DNA of 64,000 nt from CAUZFZ01 sp963579025 (GCA_963579025.1 CAUZFZ010000001.1:105628-169627); one strand, 5' to 3'. Counted from the first letter of the stretch, positions 34,001 to 43,764 are shown. Numbers and translations are program-made. Notes: generated by a model not told the origin, from the sequence alone.

Positions 34001-36865
34001 TCACTTCGACGCATCGGCTTTGCGTCGCTTCAAGATGCTGCTTCGCCGCCGATGTTTGTCTTCCGCGCCAGAACCCAGCAGTCCCGCAATGCCACCGGTG
34101 GGCTGAGCCACTCGACGCAGATGCCCCCAGAGCTGCTTCTGTTGAGCCATCAGATTCTGCCAGCCCCGGTAGCCTTGGGACTGATTGTCGGAGTCGATGT
34201 GTTGAAGTTCTCCGAACCGATTGATTGTGACGACTTCCTCAAGAATTGTCGGGACGCGTTTCGATGACAGTTCCAGATCGGGAAACTCGTCCGGATTGAT
34301 CACACTGGTTCGTTCGAAATCGATCAGCGAATGCGGAGTGACATAGTCGATCCGCTCATACATGAACGTCTCGCGAGCCGGTCGCAGCACATCGGTGACG
34401 ACTCCGCCTTCCATTGTCGTCTCGCCCCGCCGCGACTTCTTTTCACTCGTCCATGCGGCCACACGTTCGGCGCGATTCAGACCCTCAAACATGCCATTCA
34501 CATAGGTCCCGGTTTCGGTCAGCCACTGATAGGCATCCATCGAAACTCCACGCCGTTCATCCACCTGCCTGACGAACAGGTTTGTTTCTTTCTTAACGAC
34601 AGCGGCGTCGGTGGGCTGTGACCACGGTGTGAACCGAAATTCGCCAATTCGCGAAGAGCCGTCGGCAAGCTCTGTCGGGTCGCGATCGAGATTCGGATTC
34701 CTCAGCTTTAAGCGAACTCGATACCGGTAGGCAGTGCCTGGTTGCACGTCGAAGTCAAAGAATCGGAACAGGCGGAATTCCGCCCCTCCGACAACCGACG
34801 GGCTGATTTCGGCTGCTGAGTCAGAATTCACTGTAAGCCCGACATCTTCCACGACATCCCGCCTAGCCTGAACATAACGGCCCATCATCTGCGGATCGCC
34901 CGCCAGTCGTGCATGCATGCGGCGTGTGTCGTACTGCACGACGGTAAATCCGCCCGTCGCCAGCTGCAATGCCCCCGCAGCGGTAATTGCTGCCCGGGCG
35001 CGGACTTCGGCCTGCAGTTGCTCCTGCTTCGACAGAATCTTCTTAATCCGCCGATGCGAGGCGATCACGCCGTGCTGACCGACCGCCTGTTCCCAGCTAC
35101 CAGTCACGCGGTAAAGCAAAGGCATCGTGAGTACGGCATCGCGATATTCTTCGCCGACGACATCTAAATCAAATTCCGTCCGATCCAGCAGATCGACTGC
35201 TTTCCGAATGGAAACGCGATTCCATGGACCGGCCCACGGGTCTGGACCCGCGACTGCCGATTGACGCTCAAGCTCAAAGTCCAGGTATTCCGTCAGTTGG
35301 AGCGCATTCTGGTCCGTTGCGAGGTTGAGCACGGCATTGAAACTCTCAACCTGCAGACGCAAAGGAACGATCCCTCGGACCGCAACGAAACGCATTCCGC
35401 CAGACTTAATCAGCATTGTGCCACTGTCAGCAACTAACTGGGAAACCGGATGGAATTCTGGTTCCCGTGCCAGAGTGTCGGACAATGCGGGTTTGTCGTC
35501 TTGCCCTTTAGATGCGAGCGTCTCCGGACTCGTGGAGAGATCCCGAGATGTAGTCGCTGCAATCGGATCCGTATTGGAGACCACACTGTCTTGTTCCGAA
35601 TCTGTTTTCCGTGGCAACAACTGCTGATTGCGTTCAACCGGCGGTGCGGTGGAATGCAGGTCCGGCGTTGTTTCGACACCACGTTCTCCGCGGCTCGCCG
35701 CTTGTTCACGGTGTGACATCCAGGGAGAGACTCGGAAGGTCACACCGGTCAGGATCAGCAGGCTGACCAAGGCAGCGATGGGCCATCGCAGGCCGTATCT
35801 CTGCCGAGTCTTGTGGACCAGGACAAGGGCCGGGTTGAGCAGTGGGGCAAATGGTGTTTCAGGATCGAGCTGTGGGAGTCTGGTTTTTGAGGTTCGTCGC
35901 GATTGGCGCGGACGAGTGCGGTGGGAGGCCGTTGTTCGGAACGACGCAGTTGCCACCCTTTCCTCAGTTGGTTCTTCCCACTCGTCCGATTCCGACGGTG
36001 AGTCCTCGTTTGCCACGACCGCTTCGCACAATTCGACACACGAATCGAAGCGATAATCAGGGTCCCGGCACAAGCCTTGTGACACTGCGGTAGAGATTCC
36101 TGCCGGAATACTCGGATGCAGGGACGACAGGTTCGGAACTTCGGTCGTCGTTAACTGCACCAGAACTGCGGCGGGAGTCGCACCCTGGAACGGCGGGGTA
36201 CCGTTCAGATATTCGTAGACCGTGACAGCCAGAGAGTACTGATCGGACCTGTGGTCGTACTCTTCGCCCATGGCCATTTCCGGTGCCATGTATTCGGGGG
36301 TTCCGATCACCGCCCCGGTCATCGTCAGTCCGGACCCGCTTCCCGAACCCGACAGTTCACTGGTCGCTTTGATAATCCCGAAGTCGCCCAGGTAAGCGCG
36401 TCCCCGTTTGTCCAGAAAGATGTTTTCCGGCTTGATGTCGCGGTGGATGAATCCCTGGTCGTGGACGAAATCCAGTGCGTCTGCCACCTGAGGCAGCCAC
36501 GTCCGCAGATGCGCGATGCGGTCACTCAGGGACGTCGACTCAATTTTCTCAGCGAGACTGCCTCCGGGCATGTAGCGCTGCACCACAAAGGGAACGTCGC
36601 GATGGATTCCGCCACACAAGACCGGGACGATGTGGGGGTGAACGAGCGTGCGGACCGATTCGACTTCGCGCTGAAACCGTTCGGCGAATTCCGGATCCCG
36701 CAGCAGAACAACGTGCGGGACTTTGATCACGACATCGCGATCATTCTTATGATCGCGAGCCCGAAACACCTGCCCCATCCCACCTTCACCCAGCAGGTCA
36801 CCAACCGCAAATCGACCGTTTGCGATGACCTTCCCCGTCCAGTGGCTCATTTCTACATTCGCCAT
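34001..36865 (-). CDS. transmembrane Ser/Thr protein kinase with large extracytoplasmic region
   Basis: 954 residues from the ATG at 36865 (MANVEMSHWTGK); an upstream in-frame start at 36904 is less likely. The kinase domain is intact: GEGGMGQV (26-33), Lys48, Glu67, HRD (141-143), DFG (161-163), EYMAPE. A basic/Ser/Thr-rich juxtamembrane region precedes one span (RWPIAALVSLLILTGVTF). The ~570-residue extracytoplasmic part contains a stretch reading GTAYRYRVRLKLRNPN that looks like a fibronectin-type-III-like strand pair, otherwise unrecognised. The C-terminus is Arg/Lys-rich. The kinase half is clearly paralogous to the one at 27648; the sensor halves differ. It converges on the unknown secreted gene (77-bp gap). 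Confidence 0.88.
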   Translation of the reverse strand: MANVEMSHWTGKVIANGRFAVGDLLGEGGMGQVFRARDHKNDRDVVIKVPHVVLLRDPEFAERFQREVESVRTLVHPHIVPVLCGGIHRDVPFVVQRYMPGGSLAEKIESTSLSDRIAHLRTWLPQVADALDFVHDQGFIHRDIKPENIFLDKRGRAYLGDFGIIKATSELSGSGSGSGLTMTGAVIGTPEYMAPEMAMGEEYDHRSDQYSLAVTVYEYLNGTPPFQGATPAAVLVQLTTTEVPNLSSLHPSIPAGISTAVSQGLCRDPDYRFDSCVELCEAVVANEDSPSESDEWEEPTEERVATASFRTTASHRTRPRQSRRTSKTRLPQLDPETPFAPLLNPALVLVHKTRQRYGLRWPIAALVSLLILTGVTFRVSPWMSHREQAASRGERGVETTPDLHSTAPPVERNQQLLPRKTDSEQDSVVSNTDPIAATTSRDLSTSPETLASKGQDDKPALSDTLAREPEFHPVSQLVADSGTMLIKSGGMRFVAVRGIVPLRLQVESFNAVLNLATDQNALQLTEYLDFELERQSAVAGPDPWAGPWNRVSIRKAVDLLDRTEFDLDVVGEEYRDAVLTMPLLYRVTGSWEQAVGQHGVIASHRRIKKILSKQEQLQAEVRARAAITAAGALQLATGGFTVVQYDTRRMHARLAGDPQMMGRYVQARRDVVEDVGLTVNSDSAAEISPSVVGGAEFRLFRFFDFDVQPGTAYRYRVRLKLRNPNLDRDPTELADGSSRIGEFRFTPWSQPTDAAVVKKETNLFVRQVDERRGVSMDAYQWLTETGTYVNGMFEGLNRAERVAAWTSEKKSRRGETTMEGGVVTDVLRPARETFMYERIDYVTPHSLIDFERTSVINPDEFPDLELSSKRVPTILEEVVTINRFGELQHIDSDNQSQGYRGWQNLMAQQKQLWGHLRRVAQPTGGIAGLLGSGAEDKHRRRSSILKRRKADASK

Positions 36866-37150
36866 GGGCTCGGCCTGATTTGTGAGCGTCGAACAACGAA
36901 ACACCGTACGGCAGCCTGTCGGGGTGACGCAGCCCTGTCAATCTGACTGCATCCGATGTCCCATCGACGCGGCCGACCTTCGATGACGCAGCAACGAATG
37001 ACTCGCTGGCGATTCGGCATCAAGTGACAATGTGGCAAATCACGCCGCCTGGCGCGTCTTCCTGATGAGCACGAGTGATCGCACGCTGGCGACTCGTTGG
37101 GTACGCGTCCACAATCGAGCGGTGCTGTGAATTCCCAGGAGGGTGTCGCC

Positions 37151-38536
37151 ATGAAAGCTCGTCTGTCGCATCTGGTCATTGCCGCTTTGCTGTGCGCGTC
37201 AAATGTGTTTGCTCAGGGCGGACCGGCTTCTGTGGCTGTGTCGGTGGTTCAGTCGAAAGAACTGGCCTCGGGGCAGACGTACGTCGGGACGGTTCTTCCG
37301 TCGAAATACAGTTCGGTCGGGGCCGCCGTCGATGGACGTATGGACGAAATCCATGTGAACGAAGGTGATTTCGTCCAGAAGCGCAAGCCGCTGGCAAAGT
37401 TGTTGACCGAGACGATCAAGCTCGAACGCGATGCCGCGGCGGCGGAACTTGACCTCCGTCGATATGAACTCGCGGAACTCGAAAACGGGGCTCGTCCCGA
37501 GGAACTGGGTGAAGCGAAAGCGAAGATGATGGCTGCGAAGGCGTTTCGCGAATTTCGACTGGCTCAGCGGCATCGGAACGAGCAGTTGTTCAAAGATGGT
37601 GCCATCGGCGACGACGCGCTGCACGAGATACAGGCGGAGGCTGATGCGGCCGAGCAGTTGCACAAACAGGCGAAAGAGATCTTTAAGATGGTCACCGCCG
37701 GTCCTCGCGTGGAGAAGATTCTGCAGGCGCAGGCGCGTGTCGCGATGCATGAAGCGATGGTACGCAACCTGGAAGCTCGAATTAGCAAGCACACCATCAT
37801 TGCTCCCTTCGATGGATACGTTGTTGCCCGACCGAGCGAAGTCGGTGAATGGATCAAGCAGGGTGACCTGGTTGCCGATATCGTCGCGCTGGACTACGTG
37901 GATGTTCTATTGAACGTGCTGGAAAAACACATCACGCATGTGGCGCGAGGCATGGACGAAGACATGGACATTAGCGTCGAGATTCCCGCACTGCCGGATC
38001 AACTCTTGACGGGTCAGGTCGTGCTGATTGTCCCTCAGGCGGACGTTCGAGCTCGGACGTTTCCGGTGAAGGTACGCATTAAGAACACGATTCTTCCGTC
38101 AGATCCGCTGATCAAATCGGGCATTAAGAAAACGCTTCTTCCGTCAGGTCCGCTGATCAAATCGGGCATGCTGGCCCGTGCCACATTGCCAACCGGACCA
38201 GAGCGAGAAACTCTGCTGGTGCCGAAAGACGCTTTGGTACTGGGCGGAGCGACGCCGGTCGTCTACGTCGTGAATGCACCTGGGAAGGGGCAATCAGCAG
38301 GCGCTGCCAGGAAAGCCGAATCAGTTCCGTCACCAAAGCCGAGTGGCAAAGTCCGTCGGGTCTCTGTGAGGCTGGGCGTTTCGCATGGGCTACTGATTGG
38401 AGTGCATGGAGATATCTATGCGGGCGACCGCGTTGTTGTTCGAGGTAACGAACGGCTGCGACCTGGGCAGGATGTCATCATCATCGAAACACTCGACCCC
38501 GACGCTGAACCGCAAGCTAAGGCGACAGGTCAGTGA
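37151..38536 (+). CDS. RND efflux periplasmic adaptor (HlyD/MFP family)
   Basis: 461 residues from ATG 37151, with an excellent AGGAGGG 7-8 nt upstream; the frame's earlier start is not needed. The signal peptide ends at FAQGG. The lipoyl half AAVDGRMDEIHVNEGDFVQKRKPLA, a long helical hairpin (about 85-215), and the second lipoyl half IIAPFDGYVVARPSEVGEWIKQGD appear in order, then the beta-barrel. Family role: couples the inner-membrane RND pump to an outer-membrane channel. An in-frame 45-bp tandem duplication near residues 310-339 is listed separately. The permease gene follows after 55 bp. No outer-membrane channel gene is nearby. Confidence 0.92.
   Translation: MKARLSHLVIAALLCASNVFAQGGPASVAVSVVQSKELASGQTYVGTVLPSKYSSVGAAVDGRMDEIHVNEGDFVQKRKPLAKLLTETIKLERDAAAAELDLRRYELAELENGARPEELGEAKAKMMAAKAFREFRLAQRHRNEQLFKDGAIGDDALHEIQAEADAAEQLHKQAKEIFKMVTAGPRVEKILQAQARVAMHEAMVRNLEARISKHTIIAPFDGYVVARPSEVGEWIKQGDLVADIVALDYVDVLLNVLEKHITHVARGMDEDMDISVEIPALPDQLLTGQVVLIVPQADVRARTFPVKVRIKNTILPSDPLIKSGIKKTLLPSGPLIKSGMLARATLPTGPERETLLVPKDALVLGGATPVVYVVNAPGKGQSAGAARKAESVPSPKPSGKVRRVSVRLGVSHGLLIGVHGDIYAGDRVVVRGNERLRPGQDVIIIETLDPDAEPQAKATGQ
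38078..38167 (+). repeat. 45-bp in-frame tandem duplication in the RND adaptor gene
   Basis: Unit 1 is 38078-38122 and unit 2 is 38123-38167. They differ at 3 of 45 positions and encode IKNTILPSDPLIKSG and IKKTLLPSGPLIKSG. The copy number is two. This adds 15 residues to the beta-barrel/membrane-proximal region of the adaptor. Confidence 0.95.
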
Positions 38537-38591
38537 CGAACATCTTCTTCCTGCCCGCACACGCGGGGACTGACTGCCAGTCGAAGTCATC

Positions 38592-41500
38592 ATGAACCTC
38601 ATCCGCGCGATTGTCCATAACCCGGTCAAGGTGACTGTGGGCGTGCTACTGACCGTGCTGTTCGGCGTGGTCGCGCTGCTGCGCATGCCCATGCAGCTCA
38701 CGCCGGAAGTGCTGCGTCCGACGATCAGCGTGCAGACTCGCTGGCCAGGCGCCAGTCCTCAGGAAGTCGAACGCGAGATCATCATTGAGCAGGAGGAGCA
38801 GCTCAAGAGCGTCGAAGGACTGATCAAACTCAGCTCGGAAGCCACTGACTCATCGGGCACGGTCACGCTTGAATTTCATGTGGGCACGAACCTCGAGGAG
38901 GCGCTGCTCAAAGTAAACTCGCGGCTGCAGCAGGTGCCAGAGTATCCCGAAGACGCTGACCAGCCGGTGATGACGACATCCAATGCGTCGGACCGCCCGA
39001 TCGCCTGGTTCATCCTCAGCACACGTCGACCCACTGACGAGCAGATTGTCGCGGTTCAGAAAGAGCACCCGGAGCTGGCCGAAGAGCTTGAGAAAGTGTT
39101 GCGTTCTCACAATGTTGGCCTCGCGATGTTGCGGCTTCGTCTGCTGGGAAATCAGCACGAAGTCGTGAATGAAAAACTGCTGCCGTATCGCTCGATCAAC
39201 GTCACGGAACTGCGACGGTTTGCTGAAGACGAAATCGAAGCCCGGTTCGAACGGGTTCCCGGAGTCTCGCAGTCGAATGTGCTGGGCGGGCTGCAGGACG
39301 AGATGCAGGTGATCGTCGATCCCGAGCGTCTGGCGTCACGACAGATCACGATCGAAGACCTGCGTCGTGTGCTGCGGGATCAGAACGAGGACACTTCGGC
39401 TGGTGACTTCTGGGAGGGCAAGCGCCGTTGGGTGGTCCGAACGCTCGGCCGTTTTCGCAGTGAGGCAGAAGTCGAAGCCCAGCTTATTGCGGTGCGTGAC
39501 GGTGTACCGGTTTACGTCCGTGACGTGGCCGAGGTAAAGCTGGGGTACCGCAAACCGGATGGCATCGTCCGCCGCTTCGGTGAGTCGAGCATCGCGGTGA
39601 ACTGCATTCGCGAAACCGGGGCCAACGTGCTGGATGTCATGGACGGTCTGCGTGAAATGCGGGCCGAGATCGACGAGCAGATTCTGAAGCCGCGCGGACT
39701 GCAGCTTGTGCAGGTCTACGACGAGACCGAATACATTTACTCAGCCGTCGACCTGGTGCAGCAGAACATCTTCATTGGCGGCGCGCTGACAATGATCGTC
39801 CTGATGCTGTTTCTGCATCTCGGATCGCGGACGCTGCTGCTGATCCCATTCATCGTGATTTCCGCCCTGGCGTCGGCTTATGTGTCGCCCTGGTTCTTTG
39901 TGGTCTGTCTGGCAATCATCCTCGGTGCCGGCTTCTGGGTCGCGCGAGGAGCGCTGGTTGTCGGCCTTGCGATTCCGACCAGCATCATTGGCACATTTCT
40001 GATACTCGGCCTGATGGGTCGGTCGCTTAATGTTGTCAGCCTCGCGGGCATGGCCTTTGCCGTGGGAATGCTGGTCGACAACGCGGTGGTTGTGCTTGAA
40101 AACGTCTTTCGCCGTTTCTCCAACGGGGAAAGTCCGTTCGACGCGGCGATCAACGGAACATCCGAAGTATCCGGCGCCGTGGTCGCCTCCACGCTGACGA
40201 CCGTTGCCGTCTTTTTGCCCGTCGTGTTTGTGCAGGAAGAAGCCGGGCAACTTTTCCAGGACATTGCCCTGGCGATTGCCGGGGCAGTCGCGTTGTCACT
40301 GGTGGTTTCTGTGACGTTAATCTCAACGGCCTCGGCCAGACTGCTGCAGCGCAAGAAGGACGATGATGAGAGACTGAGCATCCTTGCCCGGCCACTGGCT
40401 GCATTCGGTAGAGCATTCGTCGGTCTGATTGTGTCACTCAATCATTGGATACAACAGGGCACGCTGCGACGGATGGCAGTCGTTGTGTTGCTGGTGGGTA
40501 CATCGGTAGGTGGCAGTTGGGTGATGTGGCCACGAGTTGAGTATCTCCCCACGGGCAACCGCAACCTTGTGTTCGCGATTCTGCTGCCTCCGCCAGGTTA
40601 CAACCTGAATCAATTGATGGAGCTGGGCGAAACGGTCGAAACCAACCTGCGTCCGTACTGGGACGTCGACCCGGGGCAACTCGACGAACAGCGAGGCGGC
40701 CCGCTCATCCGCGATTTTTTCTTTGTGGCTCGCGGGCGTTCGGTGTTTATGGGATTGCGCGCAATGGACCCGGAACGCGCCGCTGACCTGATTCCTCTGA
40801 TCCGGAATTCCGCCGGACAGTTGCCGGGGACGTTCGCGGTCGCCAGTCAGTCCAGCCTGTTTGGACGCGGCTTGGAAACCAGTCGCAGCATCGACGTCGA
40901 AATCACCGGCCCTGACCTGGAAAAGCTGGTGGCCCTGGGCGGACAGATCTTCGGACAGGTTCGCAGCCTGCTTCCGCCGGACACGCAGGCTCGACCGATC
41001 CCCAGCCTCGACCTGTCCAGCCCGGAAGTCCACATCGAACCGCACCTGATCCAGTCGGCCGAAATGGAGATTTCCGCACGCGAACTGGGTTACACAGCCA
41101 ACGCTCTGATTGATGGAGCCTACGCAGGCGATTACTACATCGGTGGCGACAAGATTGACTTGACCATCACCGGGAGCGTCGAAGGCGTTCGCAATGCACA
41201 GGACGTTGAAGCGTTGCCCATTGCGACACCGTCCGGACAGCTTGTTCCACTGGGAGCTCTGGCCAAAGTGACGATGAGTAGTGGTCCCGAACAGGTCAAT
41301 CATCGCGAACGTCAGCGAGCGATCACGATTCAAGTGGCGCCCCCTCCTGATATGCCGCTCGAACAGGCCATGATTCTGATTCGCGACGAGATCGTGCATC
41401 CGATGCAGCAGAGCGGCCAACTGGATGGTGGATACCGAATCGTGCTGGCAGGGACGGCGGACAAGCTGAGTGCCACGTGGGAAGCACTGCAGTTCAACGT

Positions 41501-42074
41501 AATCCTGGCATTGCTGATCACTTACCTGCTGATGGCCGCGCTCTTCGAGTCGTGGCTGTATCCGCTGGTGATCATCTTCTGCGTACCACTGGGCGCCGTT
41601 GGTGGAGTCGCGGGGCTGCAGTTGTTGAACGAGTTCGTTTTACAGCCGTTGGACGTGCTGACCATGCTTGGCTTCGTGATCTTGATCGGGACGGTAGTCA
41701 ACAACCCGATTCTGATTGTGCACCAGTCGCTGAACCTGGTCCGCGACGAACAACTGTCCCCGCAAGACGCGATTCTGGAGAGTGTGCGTACGCGCATCCG
41801 ACCCATCTTCATGACGACACTGACCACCGTGCTCGGGTTGCTGCCACTGGTCCTGTTTCCAGGTGCCGGCAGTGAGTTGTACCGCGGCCTGGGCAGCGTC
41901 GTGCTGGGCGGTCTGCTGGTTTCGACCGTCTTTACGCTCGTCCTTGTCCCCACCCTCTTCAGCCTCGTGATGGATGCGAAGCATCGTATCGTGGGTGATC
42001 GAACGTCGCCGCATTCGGAATCGTTCGACGGAGAATGGCGCGACGTCTCCTCGCCCGTCACGGGCGAAGGTTAG
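38592..42074 (+). CDS. RND-family efflux permease (AcrB/MMPL-like, HAE type)
   Basis: 1160 residues, slightly longer than AcrB (1049). The N-terminus MNLIRAIVHNPVKVTVGVLL and PTISVQTRWPGASPQEVEREI are typical, followed by porter domains and two sets of six spans. In TM4 the relay region reads GMLVDNAVVVLENVFRR (about residue 495), i.e. Asp-Asn where AcrB has Asp-Asp, a variant found in other active RND pumps. Role: proton-driven export of hydrophobic or metal substrates with the adaptor upstream. Substrate not predictable. There is an insertion at about 140-175 (RPTDEQIVAVQKEHPELAEE) not typical of AcrB. Confidence 0.93.
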   Translation: MNLIRAIVHNPVKVTVGVLLTVLFGVVALLRMPMQLTPEVLRPTISVQTRWPGASPQEVEREIIIEQEEQLKSVEGLIKLSSEATDSSGTVTLEFHVGTNLEEALLKVNSRLQQVPEYPEDADQPVMTTSNASDRPIAWFILSTRRPTDEQIVAVQKEHPELAEELEKVLRSHNVGLAMLRLRLLGNQHEVVNEKLLPYRSINVTELRRFAEDEIEARFERVPGVSQSNVLGGLQDEMQVIVDPERLASRQITIEDLRRVLRDQNEDTSAGDFWEGKRRWVVRTLGRFRSEAEVEAQLIAVRDGVPVYVRDVAEVKLGYRKPDGIVRRFGESSIAVNCIRETGANVLDVMDGLREMRAEIDEQILKPRGLQLVQVYDETEYIYSAVDLVQQNIFIGGALTMIVLMLFLHLGSRTLLLIPFIVISALASAYVSPWFFVVCLAIILGAGFWVARGALVVGLAIPTSIIGTFLILGLMGRSLNVVSLAGMAFAVGMLVDNAVVVLENVFRRFSNGESPFDAAINGTSEVSGAVVASTLTTVAVFLPVVFVQEEAGQLFQDIALAIAGAVALSLVVSVTLISTASARLLQRKKDDDERLSILARPLAAFGRAFVGLIVSLNHWIQQGTLRRMAVVVLLVGTSVGGSWVMWPRVEYLPTGNRNLVFAILLPPPGYNLNQLMELGETVETNLRPYWDVDPGQLDEQRGGPLIRDFFFVARGRSVFMGLRAMDPERAADLIPLIRNSAGQLPGTFAVASQSSLFGRGLETSRSIDVEITGPDLEKLVALGGQIFGQVRSLLPPDTQARPIPSLDLSSPEVHIEPHLIQSAEMEISARELGYTANALIDGAYAGDYYIGGDKIDLTITGSVEGVRNAQDVEALPIATPSGQLVPLGALAKVTMSSGPEQVNHRERQRAITIQVAPPPDMPLEQAMILIRDEIVHPMQQSGQLDGGYRIVLAGTADKLSATWEALQFNVILALLITYLLMAALFESWLYPLVIIFCVPLGAVGGVAGLQLLNEFVLQPLDVLTMLGFVILIGTVVNNPILIVHQSLNLVRDEQLSPQDAILESVRTRIRPIFMTTLTTVLGLLPLVLFPGAGSELYRGLGSVVLGGLLVSTVFTLVLVPTLFSLVMDAKHRIVGDRTSPHSESFDGEWRDVSSPVTGEG

Positions 42075-42392
42075 GCCGTTCGATCCTGGGAGGGGGCAAG
42101 ATGTTGTCGTCGACAATTCGATGTCATCCGGCGGCTGAGAATTGTCATTAGTTATTTGTCAATAGTCATTTGTCATTGCTGTCGTGCAGGTCGCGAGACG
42201 TGCGACGTGTTCATGAAGCAGTGCATTGACCTCAAAGAATGACAAATGAGAGATGACAAATAACTAATGACAAATGACAGCGCCGGCGGCATGAGGTTAC
42301 GACTGCCATGGCATTGACGCATCCTGGCTACGTCGCTCGACGATGTTTGAGTACAGTCCCGATGAACCTTCGTCACTGTTTCGCAAACAAGG
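42075..42392. other. spacer between RND permease and TerC genes
   Basis: 318 bp without a gene. Most of it is the MITE-like element at 42143-42272 and its right flank. The TerC promoter should lie in 42273-42392. Confidence 0.6.
42143..42272. mobile_element. MITE-like element, copy 1
   Basis: 130 bp with perfect 19-bp terminal inverted repeats (TGTCATTAGTTATTTGTCA at 42143-42161 and its complement at 42254-42272), plus inner ATTTGTCATT motifs. There is no coding capacity. The core is about 80-85 percent identical by eye to the reverse complement of 43388-43516. Confidence 0.75.
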
Positions 42393-43178
42393 ATGAATAC
42401 CGTGGACGTCTTTCTCTCATTCGTCTCTCTGGTGCTGCTGAGCGCTGGACTCGGGATCGATAACGGCCTGCTGATTGAGTTCTCTTTGAAGACTCTTAAT
42501 CTGGAAGCGCGTCGGCACATGATCTGGCGATCGGTCGCGCTTTTTTTAGCCGCACTTCTGCGTGTCGCGTTTCTGTTTGGCCTGTCGCAACTGGCGTTTC
42601 TGGAGAATCCGCTCCCCGATTCCGCATGGCTGCCGAATCGCTGGTTCAGTGCACACGCTGATGGGCTGACGTGGATGAGTTTCGTGCTGTTCGGCGGTGG
42701 CCTGGTGATTCTGGCCATGGCTTTGTGGGAGTACTACCACAAGTTCCGCGAGGAACTCGAAGGTAAGTCGCACGATGATGCCGAGACAAAGACGGGGTCG
42801 CTCAAGATTGTGGCGGTCGTCAGTTATCTCGCCTTCATGAACATTCTGTTCAGCCTGGACTCGGTATTCGCCGCTGTCGCCATCATGGACCTGGAGACGC
42901 AATTCTGGTGGATGGTCGGTGCGATTCTGCTGGCATCCGTGATCATGGTCTGGGGGATGATTCCACTCAGCGCCATCGTCGCCAGGAACAAACACTTTGG
43001 CGTGCTGATGCTGACCGTTCTGGCCGTGATCGCCACCAAACTGCTTGTCGATGGCACCGGCTCACATTTCTCGAACGGCCTGCTGATCTTCATCATCTGC
43101 GTGCTGCTGCTGAATGATGCGGCGCAGGGGCTGATCGACCGGGCGACAGCGAAACGACTGAGTCGAGAAAATGCATAG
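42393..43178 (+). CDS. TerC-family integral membrane protein
   Basis: 261 residues with about seven hydrophobic spans. Two family hallmarks are conserved acidic motifs in membrane segments: LGIDNGLLIEF near residue 22 and NILFSLDSVFAAVAI near residue 152. TerC-like proteins are linked to tellurite resistance and to metal (Mn/Ca) export. The precise ion cannot be told. The gene stands alone, flanked on both sides by inverted MITE-like elements. Confidence 0.85.
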   Translation: MNTVDVFLSFVSLVLLSAGLGIDNGLLIEFSLKTLNLEARRHMIWRSVALFLAALLRVAFLFGLSQLAFLENPLPDSAWLPNRWFSAHADGLTWMSFVLFGGGLVILAMALWEYYHKFREELEGKSHDDAETKTGSLKIVAVVSYLAFMNILFSLDSVFAAVAIMDLETQFWWMVGAILLASVIMVWGMIPLSAIVARNKHFGVLMLTVLAVIATKLLVDGTGSHFSNGLLIFIICVLLLNDAAQGLIDRATAKRLSRENA

Positions 43179-43228
43179 AGCGTCTGCGGCTGACTCAGGT
43201 CGACCTGTTGGCATTTCGCAATGAATGT

Positions 43229-43301
43229 CGAATGTCGAACAAGGAATTTCGAATGATGAAGTGATTCTCTTCGGACTTCGACATTCCTTGTTCGACATTC
43301 G
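43229..43301. repeat. 19-bp perfect inverted repeat (CGAATGTCGAACAAGGAAT)
   Basis: Arms at 43229-43247 and 43283-43301 are exact complements, with a 35-nt loop. They lie 50 bp after the TerC stop codon. There is no T-run, so a dispersed palindromic repeat is preferred over a terminator. Confidence 0.8.
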
Positions 43302-43387
43302 ATATTCGTGCCGCCAGGCATTGGCTTCTGAGTGCGTCTCAGAAGCCGCATTGATTCTTCCATCGTCTGAGTCAGGCGACTGCCATT

Positions 43388-43516
43388 TGTCATTAGTTAT
43401 TTGTCATCTCTCATTTGTCATTTCCGAGGCCAATGGACTGCTTCACGGACACGGTGCATGTCTCGCTATCTGCCGGACAGCAATGACAAATGACTATTGA
43501 CAAATAACTAATGACA
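43388..43516. mobile_element. MITE-like element, copy 2 (inverted relative to copy 1)
   Basis: 129 bp with the same perfect 19-bp terminal inverted repeats (43388-43406 and 43498-43516). The core matches copy 1 only when reverse-complemented. The right flank (CGACTGCC about 29 bp after the element) resembles the right flank of copy 1 in direct orientation. Confidence 0.75.
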
Positions 43517-43706
43517 AATGACAGCACGGGCGGAACGAGGTTGCGACTGCCCCGCCATCGGATTGTCGACGACGACATGTCGGTCGATCCCAGAATCGAA
43601 GAATCCAAAGGCAAATATGGGCGATTGAATCGTTCATATGCGTTCGAATCGATCTAGTATCTGAGTCGGCCGACGGCAGCGAATCGGATCGCGATGCGAG
43701 TGCGCA

Positions 43707-43764
43707 CAAAAAAACCCGGAAGCAGCAGGTCCCAGGGGGGCGAAGGACTCCGACTACTTCCGGG
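43707..43764 (-). terminator. probable terminator of the ABC exporter operon
   Basis: On the minus strand, CCCGGAAG (complement of 43757-43764) pairs with CTTCCGGG (complement of 43715-43722) and is followed by a run of T (43707-43714). It lies about 110 bp after the permease stop. The loop is long (about 34 nt), which lowers confidence. Confidence 0.5.

Noticed and set aside
40434..41420. 328-codon open frame on the minus strand
   Set aside because: It is antisense to the RND permease gene, with no leader or motif.
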